From NCBI GenBank assembly GCA_030680655.1, contig JAUXUZ010000440.1, positions 1-7,740 on the forward strand: DNA of 7,740 nucleotides, read 5' to 3'. The position numbers and the translations under genes are program-made. Each line of letters opens with the position of its first letter. Position 1 is the first letter of the stretch. Of this stretch, positions 1 to 5,771 are shown piece by piece. Source of the DNA: Phycisphaerales bacterium. GTDB lineage: Bacteria; Planctomycetota; Phycisphaerae; Phycisphaerales; UBA1924. A model generated the notes under the pieces. That model was not told the DNA's origin. It saw only the letters and a program-made list of their open reading frames with translations, and ran no database searches.

Positions 1-698
1 TGGCGAGCCGCGCAACGGGCGAGACCGACACCACGCCGATCGGCGCGATGGGCAAGGTCATGCAGCTCATCTTCGCCGTGCTCAAGCCGGGCCAGGTCAC
101 TCCGAATCTCGCCGCCGCGGGCATCGCCGCCAACAGCGCCAGCTCATCTGCCGACTTGCTGACCGATCTCAAGAGCGGGTACCTGCTGGGTGCGAACCCC
201 AGGCGCCAGTTCCTGGCGCAGTTCTGGGGCGTCTTCTTCGGCACGCTGGCGATCGTTCCGATCTGGTACCTCATGGTGCCCACGAAGGCGGCGCTCGAGA
301 AGCTCCCCGCCCCTGCGACGCAGACGTGGGCGAAGGTCGCCGAGGTGCTCACCAAGGGGTTCGACTTCCTGCCGATGTCGGCGAAGGTCGCGATGCTCGT
401 CGGCGGCCTGATCGGCGTGCTGCTGCCGGTTATCGATCGGTTCGTGGTCCCGGAGAAGTACCGCAAGTACATGCCCAGCGCGACGGGGCTGGGGCTGGCG
501 TTCATGCTGCCGTTCTACAACTCGCTCGCGTTCACGATCGGCGCGGTGATCGCGTGGGTCTGGTCGATGATCGAGAAGAAGACCTTCACCACGTACTGCA
601 TCCCGCTCGCGTCGGGGCTGGTCGCTGGCGAGAGCCTGATCGCAGCGTTCATCGCCATGCTCGCGACGGCGGCGGGCCTGCTCGGCTGGGCAATCTAG
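1..698 (+). CDS. OPT family oligopeptide transporter, C-terminal part (5' end outside window)
   Basis: This is an inner-membrane secondary transporter of the OPT family, whose members take up peptides or metal chelates. The open frame starts at base 3 and runs off the left edge, so only the last 231 residues are visible; the ATG at 48 is internal. Fragment residues 6-19 read GETDTTPIGAMGKV, a signature of bacterial OPT proteins. The segment SADLLTDLKSGYLLGANP (49-66) aligns with NAANLLMDIKPGYMLGAKP in the next gene. Hydrophobic stretches at about 72-92, 126-144, 174-190 and 198-230 look like the final membrane helices, and SGLVAGESL near the end is also typical of the family. The gene ends with TAG, 72 nt before the next OPT gene on the same strand, so co-transcription is possible. 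The family call is firm; the substrate (oligopeptide, or siderophore-like metal complex) cannot be read from the sequence. Confidence 0.9.
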   Translation, partial: ASRATGETDTTPIGAMGKVMQLIFAVLKPGQVTPNLAAAGIAANSASSSADLLTDLKSGYLLGANPRRQFLAQFWGVFFGTLAIVPIWYLMVPTKAALEKLPAPATQTWAKVAEVLTKGFDFLPMSAKVAMLVGGLIGVLLPVIDRFVVPEKYRKYMPSATGLGLAFMLPFYNSLAFTIGAVIAWVWSMIEKKTFTTYCIPLASGLVAGESLIAAFIAMLATAAGLLGWAI

Positions 699-732
699 GG
701 TGTTTGATGCACGGTTCCGTGTGTGCCGCGCC

Positions 733-747
733 CGTGCGGCCCGCACG
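733..747. promoter_or_regulatory. 15-nt palindrome upstream of second OPT gene (operator candidate)
   Basis: CGTGCGG and CCGCACG form perfect 7-bp arms around a single central C. The palindrome lies where the -35 region of the proposed promoter at 757-762 would fall, so a repressor or activator site is possible. As RNA it could form a 5-bp stem with a 5-nt loop. The bases that follow are A-rich rather than T-rich, so it is a poor terminator for the upstream gene. One palindrome of this size is expected by chance about every second window of this length, so the call is tentative. Confidence 0.3.
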
Positions 748-756
748 AAAACTGTG

Positions 757-762
757 TAGACT
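757..762 (+). promoter_or_regulatory. -10 box (TAGACT) giving a probable leaderless OPT transcript
   Basis: TAGACT fits the TANNNT form of a bacterial -10 box and lies only 8 nt before the ATG at 771. Transcription would then start at or next to the start codon, giving a leaderless mRNA. This agrees with the absence of any Shine-Dalgarno-like purine run before this gene. No good -35 hexamer is seen 16-18 nt upstream; a palindrome occupies that place. The same hexamer, also after TGTG, occurs in the promoter at 7010-7037. Confidence 0.45.
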
Positions 763-770
763 CACGCCCT

Positions 771-3038
771 ATGGCGATCCCGCAGCTGACAGATGAACAG
801 GTCCAGACGTGGTCGATCGAGCAGAAGGATCGCTGGTGGCTGGCGAACGTCTTCCGAGGCGACATGCCGCAGCTGACGATCCGATCGGCGGTCGTCGGGT
901 TTGTGATCGGTGGGTTGCTGTCGGCGACAAACCTCTACGTAGGCGCCAAGACCGGCTGGACACTGGGCGTCGGTCTGACGAGCGTGATCGTCGCGTTCGC
1001 CGCGTTCAAGATCATCTCCACCCTCGACCGCACGGCGGTGGGGCGGGCCGCTCAGCGCGTGGTCGTGGCGCTCGTCGGCCTGGCGCTGATCGCCATCGGC
1101 CTGCTGTCGATGAGCAAGGGGGGCCCCGCGCCGTGGATCCTCCTGGCCGTCGGTGCCGTCACCGCGGTGTGGGGGAGCGTGAGCCTCTACCTCCGCCGGC
1201 CGGTCGATGACTTCACGATCCTCGAGAACAACGCCATGCAGTCGATCGCGACGGCCGCGGGGTACATGACCGGGCCGCTGATCGGCGGCATCGCCGCGTA
1301 CATGTGGATCGAGAACAAGCCGATCCCGTTCTACCAGATCTTCGGCTTCAACGTGGTGCTCTCGGTGCTGGGCGTGCTGGTGGCCTTTCCGATGAAACGC
1401 CGGTTCATCAACGACGAGCAGCAGCCCTTCCCCGAGGGGCGCGCCTGCGGCGTGGTGCTCGACACGCTCTACACCTCCGACGCGTCGGTGGGCATCTTCA
1501 AAGCGAAGGCGCTCGCGGTCGCCGCCGGGCTGGCCGGGTTTATCAGCTTCATCTCCGGCGCCTCTTACCTGCAGGCCGTCCGCGGGTTCTTCATGTGGAT
1601 CGACCAGGGCGGCCCCTGGTCGGCGGTTGTAGCGGCGAACAAGAAAGTGCTCGATGCGACGTGGCACCTCCCCCACGAGTTCGACAAGTGGGTGTCGTGG
1701 GCGATCCCCACCGGTGCACCCTCCTGGCTGCAAAAGCCGGTGATCGCGGGCGTGCCGATGCAGGAGCTCGGCCTGCGCCCGGGGCTTGACCTGGCGATGT
1801 TCGGAGCGGGCGGGCTGATGGGGATCAAGTCGGGCATCAGCATGCTGGTGGGCATGTTCCTGAACTTCGTGATCATCGTGCCGCTGATGATCTACCTCGG
1901 CGAGATCGCGCCCAAGGCCGCCGCCGACGGCACGCCGCTGCTCAACGCCGACGGCGGCTACGTGTACGGCCGCGCGTACATCCTGAACTCCTGGGCGCTG
2001 TGGTACGGCATCATGCTGATGGTGGTGGCGTCGATGGTTGCGCTGTTCGCCAAGCCGCAGGTCTTCGTCGAGGCGTTCAAGACGCTCACCGGCAAGAAGA
2101 AGCGCGTCGCCGGCGCCGACGTCCTCAAGCACATCGAGCTGCCGCTGTGGGTGTCGTTTGTGGGCATGCCGATCTTCGGCGCCATCGGCGTCTGGATGGC
2201 GTGGGCGTGGTTCGGTGTGCCGGTCATCTTCGGCGCCCTGGCCGTGCCGATGGTCATCCTTCTCAGCCTGATCGCCGCCAGCAGCACGGCGATGACGGGC
2301 ATCACCCCCTCGGGCTCGTTGAGCAAGATCCCCCAGTTCATCTTCGGCGCCGCCAACCCCAAGCACGCCGGAACGAACCTGATGACCGGCGTCATGTCCG
2401 TGGAGGTATCGAGCAACGCCGCGAACCTGCTCATGGACATCAAGCCCGGCTACATGCTGGGGGCCAAGCCGCGCCAGCAGGCCATCGGGCACATCATCGG
2501 CATCGTCTCGGGCGCGCTGGCGAGCACGCCGCTGTTCTATGTGCTCTTCCTCAGCGACTACAGCCCCGCGGCGGCCGCCGCCGACCCGATGCACGTGCAG
2601 AAGGTCATGTCGCCTGAGGGTGGTCAGTTCGGCTTCCCCGGCGCTCTGCAGTGGAAAGGCGTGTCGGAACTCGTCACCAGCATCTTCGGCGAGGCCACGG
2701 GCAAAACGCTGCTGACGCCCTCGATCATCACGTCGATGGTCATCGCCGGGTTCGTGGCGCTGATCATGGAGATCATCCGCATCCGCACGAAGGGCCGGTT
2801 CCCCCTGTCGCCGCTGGCCATCGGGCTCGGCGTCGTCGTGCCCCCCGATTCCACCATCGCGATGTTCGCCGGCGCGGCCTTCTTCTGGATGATGCACATG
2901 ATGTACCACGCCCGCAAGGAGAGCCTCGGGCACAGGCTCTGGATCGACACGCACGAACCGATCTGCGCGGGCATCGTCGCCGGCGCAGCGCTGGTGGGCA
3001 TCGGCGACACGCTGGTGAAGGTCTTCCTGCTGAAGTGA
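771..3038 (+). CDS. OPT family oligopeptide transporter (complete)
   Basis: This is a complete 755-residue polytopic membrane protein of the OPT family, expected in the inner membrane as a proton-coupled importer of peptides or metal chelates. Family features are NLYVGAKTGW (54-63), an ENNAMQSIATAAG stretch (152-164), PFPEGRACGVVL (219-230), GIKSGISMLVG (351-361) and LLMDIKPGYMLGAKPRQQ (553-570). About 14-16 hydrophobic segments are spread along the chain. A charged loop at about 430-456 (GKKKR) and a polar loop near 595-630 interrupt them. I chose ATG 771 over the in-frame GTG at 723: the extra residues are not OPT-like, and a -10 box lies just upstream of 771. It follows another OPT gene by 72 nt, so the pair is a tandem duplication that has diverged. 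The signature GETDTTPIGAMGKV of the neighbour is GITPSGSLSKIPQF here (510-523), so transport specificity may differ. It ends at TGA, convergent with the next gene. Confidence 0.92.
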   Translation: MAIPQLTDEQVQTWSIEQKDRWWLANVFRGDMPQLTIRSAVVGFVIGGLLSATNLYVGAKTGWTLGVGLTSVIVAFAAFKIISTLDRTAVGRAAQRVVVALVGLALIAIGLLSMSKGGPAPWILLAVGAVTAVWGSVSLYLRRPVDDFTILENNAMQSIATAAGYMTGPLIGGIAAYMWIENKPIPFYQIFGFNVVLSVLGVLVAFPMKRRFINDEQQPFPEGRACGVVLDTLYTSDASVGIFKAKALAVAAGLAGFISFISGASYLQAVRGFFMWIDQGGPWSAVVAANKKVLDATWHLPHEFDKWVSWAIPTGAPSWLQKPVIAGVPMQELGLRPGLDLAMFGAGGLMGIKSGISMLVGMFLNFVIIVPLMIYLGEIAPKAAADGTPLLNADGGYVYGRAYILNSWALWYGIMLMVVASMVALFAKPQVFVEAFKTLTGKKKRVAGADVLKHIELPLWVSFVGMPIFGAIGVWMAWAWFGVPVIFGALAVPMVILLSLIAASSTAMTGITPSGSLSKIPQFIFGAANPKHAGTNLMTGVMSVEVSSNAANLLMDIKPGYMLGAKPRQQAIGHIIGIVSGALASTPLFYVLFLSDYSPAAAAADPMHVQKVMSPEGGQFGFPGALQWKGVSELVTSIFGEATGKTLLTPSIITSMVIAGFVALIMEIIRIRTKGRFPLSPLAIGLGVVVPPDSTIAMFAGAAFFWMMHMMYHARKESLGHRLWIDTHEPICAGIVAGAALVGIGDTLVKVFLLK

Positions 3039-3164
3039 CCGCTTGGGCAGGAAAGCCCGGCAGACTCACCACGGTTCAGCCTTCAGCAGCCAGCGAGGAC
3101 TTGATCCGGGCCGTCTGCCGTTCGACCGGGCGAGCATCCCAAGCGTCGTCGCTGCCAAGGCACC

Positions 3165-3214
3165 ACTACCGCGCACTGCTAGCGCGGCGATGATCAGCCG
3201 CTCGGCGCGGTAGT
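3165..3214. repeat. Two-tier inverted repeat in the convergent intergenic region
   Basis: ACTACCGCGC (3165-3174) and GCGCGGTAGT (3205-3214) are perfect 10-bp inverted arms. Inside them GCGGC (3184-3188) and GCCGC (3197-3201) form a second stem around an 8-nt loop. The structure lies between two convergent genes in a 205-nt gap with no credible ORF. It could serve as a bidirectional terminator without a U-tract, or be a REP-like or degenerate mobile repeat. No target-site duplication or transposase remnant is visible. Confidence 0.5.
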
Positions 3215-3219
3215 CGCTA

Positions 3220-3236
3220 GCGGCGCAGAACGCCGC
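3220..3236 (-). terminator. GC hairpin just downstream of the dockerin-type gene
   Basis: GCGGCG and CGCCGC pair perfectly over 6 bp around a 5-nt loop (CAGAA on the plus strand). The hairpin begins 7 nt beyond the stop codon of the minus-strand gene, a typical place for intrinsic termination. No T-run follows on the minus strand, so this would be a U-less hairpin, acting alone or with the larger inverted repeat beside it. Confidence 0.35.
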
Positions 3237-3243
3237 GGCCGGT

Positions 3244-4164
3244 TCAGCATCCAGCAAAGAACTCATCGATGTACACGATGAAGTCGTTGTTGTCGAACAG
3301 ACCGTCCGCGCTATGGGTTGCGCCCACGCTGCCGATGTCGGCCCTCGGATCGCTGGAGAAGAAGCGGTCGATGTACACGATGAAGTCGTTGTTGTCCAGG
3401 ATCCCATCGGGCTCGGCCGCTGCGCCGGCGCTGCCGATATCGGCGGTGCCGCAGGCGAGCGTCTCGGCACGCACCCAGTCAACGGCAACATCGGTCATGT
3501 AGGTCGCGGCGTTGGGCGTGCCCATGTACTGGCCGATCGCGATGTTCCACCGCCCGCTGAAGTACCCCTCGGGCGCGATGAACTCGTACTGGCCCAGCAG
3601 CGTCGTCCCGTTGTCAGCCAGCAGGCTGGCACGCAAGATGCGGCCGTTGACCAGCAGCTGCGGGCGGTACCACGTGTCGTTGGTGTAGTTCTGAGCGAAA
3701 TTTGACGCAGCGGCGAACGACGCTTGGCCGCCCCAGAGCCGGTTGGTCGAGTAGTTCGAGCCGAAGAACGCGGTGCTCAGCCACTTGGTGCTGTCCTGCG
3801 CATCAACGAGCATCATCAGGAAGAACCCGTCGATGCGCGTGCCGTCCTGCGTCAGCGTGTTGATCCGCGCCGTCACCTCGCCACGCGGGCCGATGAGCGT
3901 CGGCGCGGCCACCATCCCCGTGAGGTTGCGGGGCGCCAAGGTGTTGGTGAAGCGAAACGTCTGCGCCCCGTCGAGGGTCAGGTCCGTGTGCGCGGGCAGC
4001 CCGACAAACGTCGTCGGGCCGGCGACGTCAAGCTGCGGGAACGACGGCGTCGTTCCCCACGTGTTGCTCAGCCCGCCGTTGAACTCCTCGGCGAACGTGA
4101 ACTGCCCAAAGCAAGGGGCTGAGGCAGTGAGCAGAAGACAGAGAGTTGCAGCGGCTCGGATCAT
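3244..4164 (-). CDS. Secreted beta-rich protein with C-terminal GC-type dockerin repeats
   Basis: A 306-residue exported protein. Residues 1-20 form a signal peptide (Arg3, then a hydrophobic core, cleavage probably near CFG-Q at 20/21). Residues about 21-235 look like a beta-sandwich: they open with FTFAEEFNGGLSNTWG and close with DVAVDWVRAE, a pattern seen in concanavalin/LamG-like or GH16-like folds. I see no catalytic motif, so carbohydrate binding is only a guess. Residues 241-274 and 275-306 are tandem dockerin-like units (ADIGS...DG.LDNNDFIVYID.FF), ending in FFAGC as in the GC-type dockerin proteins of Phycisphaerae. They probably serve for calcium binding or surface attachment. The start is ATG 4164 rather than upstream in-frame starts (open frame to 4266): AAGGAG sits 5 nt before it and the signal peptide begins there. 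The gene is monocistronic, convergent with the OPT gene and divergent from mqnE. The dockerin call is firm; the N-terminal fold is inferred. Confidence 0.85.
   Translation of the reverse strand: MIRAAATLCLLLTASAPCFGQFTFAEEFNGGLSNTWGTTPSFPQLDVAGPTTFVGLPAHTDLTLDGAQTFRFTNTLAPRNLTGMVAAPTLIGPRGEVTARINTLTQDGTRIDGFFLMMLVDAQDSTKWLSTAFFGSNYSTNRLWGGQASFAAASNFAQNYTNDTWYRPQLLVNGRILRASLLADNGTTLLGQYEFIAPEGYFSGRWNIAIGQYMGTPNAATYMTDVAVDWVRAETLACGTADIGSAGAAAEPDGILDNNDFIVYIDRFFSSDPRADIGSVGATHSADGLFDNNDFIVYIDEFFAGC
3266..3396 (-). repeat. 29-nt direct DNA repeat encoding the two DNNDFIVYID dockerin cores
   Basis: Positions 3266-3294 and 3368-3396 are identical over 29 nt, with a period of 102 nt (34 codons). 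Each copy encodes DNNDFIVYID. The flanking codons differ between the copies. Nearly all codons are the C-ending forms preferred in this genome, so strong codon bias plus protein conservation may explain the identity without recent duplication. Confidence 0.85.
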
Positions 4165-4169
4165 GTCGT

Positions 4170-4175
4170 CTCCTT
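4170..4175 (-). promoter_or_regulatory. Ribosome binding site (AAGGAG) fixing the start at 4164
   Basis: On the minus strand AAGGAG precedes the ATG by 5 nt. It decides between this start and the longer in-frame reading that reaches 4266. It is one of only two clear Shine-Dalgarno sites in the window, and both precede genes for secreted proteins. Confidence 0.75.
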
Positions 4176-4213
4176 CGCGTGGTGTCTGGCGGCCCGGCTG
4201 AACCGTCATTGGC

Positions 4214-4219
4214 ATTATG
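4214..4219 (-). promoter_or_regulatory. Possible -10 box (CATAAT) of the dockerin-type gene
   Basis: CATAAT on the minus strand lies about 50 nt upstream of the start at 4164, leaving a leader of roughly 40 nt that contains the ribosome binding site. No convincing -35 hexamer is seen at 16-18 nt, so this is a weak call based on position and a five-of-six match to TATAAT. Confidence 0.25.
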
Positions 4220-4285
4220 CACCACAAACGGGTGAGTGGTTGGTCGTACCCCATAAATGAAGCCAAGAATCCAACGCCCGGGTTT

Positions 4286-4306
4286 TCAGTTTTCAGTGAA
4301 AACTGA
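4286..4306. promoter_or_regulatory. 21-nt palindrome upstream of mqnE (operator or heptamer repeat)
   Basis: TCAGTTTTCA and TGAAAACTGA are perfect 10-bp inverted arms around one central G. The left side overlaps two tandem TTTTCAG heptamers (4283-4289 and 4290-4296). The site is A/T-rich against a strongly GC-rich background. It sits 26 nt before the mqnE start and 122 nt before the divergent gene's start. A palindrome with 10-bp arms is expected roughly once per million positions, so chance is unlikely. It may be a dimeric regulator site, or a copy of a genome-wide repeat. Confidence 0.55.
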
Positions 4307-4318
4307 GCTTGCGCCCCC

Positions 4319-4324
4319 TATCGT
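4319..4324 (+). promoter_or_regulatory. -10 box (TATCGT) giving a probable leaderless mqnE transcript
   Basis: TATCGT fits TANNNT and lies 8 nt before the ATG at 4333, the same spacing as TAGACT before the OPT start at 771. The spacer is CACGCTGT here and CACGCCCT there. No Shine-Dalgarno site precedes mqnE. The mRNA would start at or near the start codon. Confidence 0.4.
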
Positions 4325-4332
4325 CACGCTGT

Positions 4333-5733
4333 ATGACCATCGCCGCGACACCGATCGATCGACGCACGCCCCCCGCCTCGCTCATCGCACGCGATGACAG
4401 CCTCATTGAGGCGATCCGCTCCAAGGTGGACCGGGGCGAGCGTCTCACCCTCGCCGATGGCCGCGCCCTCTTCGAGACGAGCGACATCTGGGCCGTCTGC
4501 GACCTCGCCGACACGGTCCGCCGTCGCCTCCACGGTGACACCGCGTTCTACAACATCAACCGCCACCTCAACTACTCCAACGTCTGCGCGCTCTCGTGCA
4601 AGTTCTGCGAGTTCTACCGCAAAGACGGTCAGGAGGGGGCCTACACCCGCGACCTCGACTACATCCGCCAGCAAGCGCGCGAAGCGGTCGAAAACGGCGC
4701 AACCGAGATGCACTGCGTCGGCGGCCTGCACCCCAAGCTGCCGTTTTCCTACTACACCGACCTCGTCCGCACCATCCGCGCAACCGCGCTGGAGATGGGC
4801 AGCGACCTGCACGTCAAGGCCTTCACCGCCGTCGAGGTCGTCCACCTGGCGAAGATCGCGAAGAAGTACAAGCTCGACGACCGCGCCGCCGGCATCCGCT
4901 ACGTGCTCAGCGAGCTCAAGGCCGCGGGGCTCGGCTCGCTGCCCGGCGGCGGGGCCGAGGTCTTCGACGACCGCATCCACGACGAGGCCTACAAAGGCAA
5001 GATCCGCAGCGACGTCTGGATGGATGTCCACCGCGTCGCCCACGAACTCGGCCTCAACACTAACGCCACCATGCTCTACGGCCACATCGAGCGCCGCCAG
5101 GAGCGGCTGGTGCACCTCGACATGCTCCGCCGCGCCCAGGACCTCGCCCTCTCGCGCATGGGGTACGCAGACAGCGGCCAGCCCAACCAGTGGGGGGCCG
5201 AGGACACCGCCAGCGGGCACCTGGGCGCAGGCGACGACCCCGGCATGGGCGCACCCGTCATCACCCTCACCCGCCCCGGCATCCCCAAGCCCCTCGACTT
5301 CGCGGACTCTTCACTCACGTCTCACGTCTCACGTCTCGCGGCTTCCCCCGCCGGCTACTTCCAGACCATCATCCCCCTGCCGTTCTTCCCCGACGGCTGC
5401 GACCTCGAGCACCTGCCCGGCCCAACGGGCCTTGAAAACCTCCGCTCGCTCGCCATCGCCCGCCTGATGCTCGACAACTTCCCGCACGTCAAGGCGTTCT
5501 GGATCATGCAGACACTGCCGATGGCGCAGCTGATGCTCCAGTGCGGCGCCGACGACATCGACGGCACCGTCGTGTGGTACGACATCACCAAGGTCGGCGG
5601 CTCAACCACCCACCAGGAAGTCAGCGTCTGGTCGCTCACGCGCGCGATCCGCGAAGCCGGCTTCAAGCCCGTCGAGCGCGACACGCTCTACCGCCCGATC
5701 AAGCGCGAAGGCAAGTCCTGGTCGCTGGCGTAA
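4333..5733 (+). CDS. mqnE: Aminofutalosine synthase MqnE (radical SAM), with internal insertion
   Basis: MqnE is a radical SAM enzyme that joins 3-[(1-carboxyvinyl)oxy]benzoate to S-adenosylmethionine to make aminofutalosine in the futalosine route to menaquinone. Cys85, Cys89 and Cys92 (CALSCKFC, CX3CX2C) bind the 4Fe-4S cluster. MqnE-type motifs are NYSNVC (80-85), GGLHPKLPF (130-138), HVKAFTAVEV (160-169), LNTNATMLYGHIE (241-253), ADDIDGTV (406-413) and VERDTLY (447-453), which separate it from MqnC and CofH. The protein has 466 residues, whereas MqnE is usually about 370-400. Most of the excess is a Gly/Asp/Pro-rich stretch at about 274-341, just before YFQTIIPLPFFPDG, where family members have only a short turn. 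That stretch includes a 7-bp tandem DNA repeat. I chose ATG 4333 over an in-frame TTG at 4309 because it matches a -10 box 8 nt upstream. No other mqn gene is in view. The identity is confident; whether the insertion matters is unknown. Confidence 0.9.
   Translation: MTIAATPIDRRTPPASLIARDDSLIEAIRSKVDRGERLTLADGRALFETSDIWAVCDLADTVRRRLHGDTAFYNINRHLNYSNVCALSCKFCEFYRKDGQEGAYTRDLDYIRQQAREAVENGATEMHCVGGLHPKLPFSYYTDLVRTIRATALEMGSDLHVKAFTAVEVVHLAKIAKKYKLDDRAAGIRYVLSELKAAGLGSLPGGGAEVFDDRIHDEAYKGKIRSDVWMDVHRVAHELGLNTNATMLYGHIERRQERLVHLDMLRRAQDLALSRMGYADSGQPNQWGAEDTASGHLGAGDDPGMGAPVITLTRPGIPKPLDFADSSLTSHVSRLAASPAGYFQTIIPLPFFPDGCDLEHLPGPTGLENLRSLAIARLMLDNFPHVKAFWIMQTLPMAQLMLQCGADDIDGTVVWYDITKVGGSTTHQEVSVWSLTRAIREAGFKPVERDTLYRPIKREGKSWSLA
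5314..5334 (+). repeat. Three tandem CTCACGT heptamers inside mqnE
   Basis: CTCACGT occurs three times head to tail and is followed by the degenerate unit CTCGCGG (5335-5341). Three units make 21 nt, so the reading frame is kept. The repeat encodes part of SSLTSHVSRLAA (residues 326-337), within the stretch that lengthens this MqnE. It reads as an inserted DNA repeat rather than as conserved protein. Confidence 0.8.
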
Positions 5734-5741
5734 CCCGCACG

Positions 5742-5769
5742 CCCCCGCACCCCGGCCCCATCCCCGCCC
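5742..5769 (-). other. G-quadruplex motif between the mqnE and argF stop codons
   Basis: On the minus strand there are five G-runs of 3, 4, 4, 4 and 5, separated by loops of 1, 2, 2 and 3 nt. This satisfies the usual G3+N1-7 rule with a spare run. The first G-run begins 3 nt beyond the argF stop codon, so the motif would be in the argF 3' UTR RNA. On the plus strand it is a C-rich tract after the mqnE stop. It could act as a polymerase roadblock or an mRNA 3'-end structure, or simply reflect skewed composition. Confidence 0.6.
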
Positions 5770-5771
5770 GC

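Noticed and set aside
723..770. Longer N-terminus for the second OPT protein from GTG 723
   Set aside because: The added residues are not family-like, run through the proposed -10 box, and have no ribosome binding site.
762..2954. A 730-codon open frame on the minus strand, antisense to the second OPT gene
   Set aside because: Its product is very rich in Arg, His, Asp and Gly with no recognisable motif. It is the antisense shadow of a GC-rich membrane protein gene.
3045..3058. Small GGGC/GCCC hairpin after the second OPT stop
   Set aside because: Only four GC pairs and no T-run; too weak to call a terminator.
3066..3243. Possible decayed dockerin copy, because CGGTTCAGC near 3072 resembles the sequence around the dockerin gene's stop
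   Set aside because: The similarity covers about 20 nt with mismatches, and the translated frame shows no DNNDF-like core.
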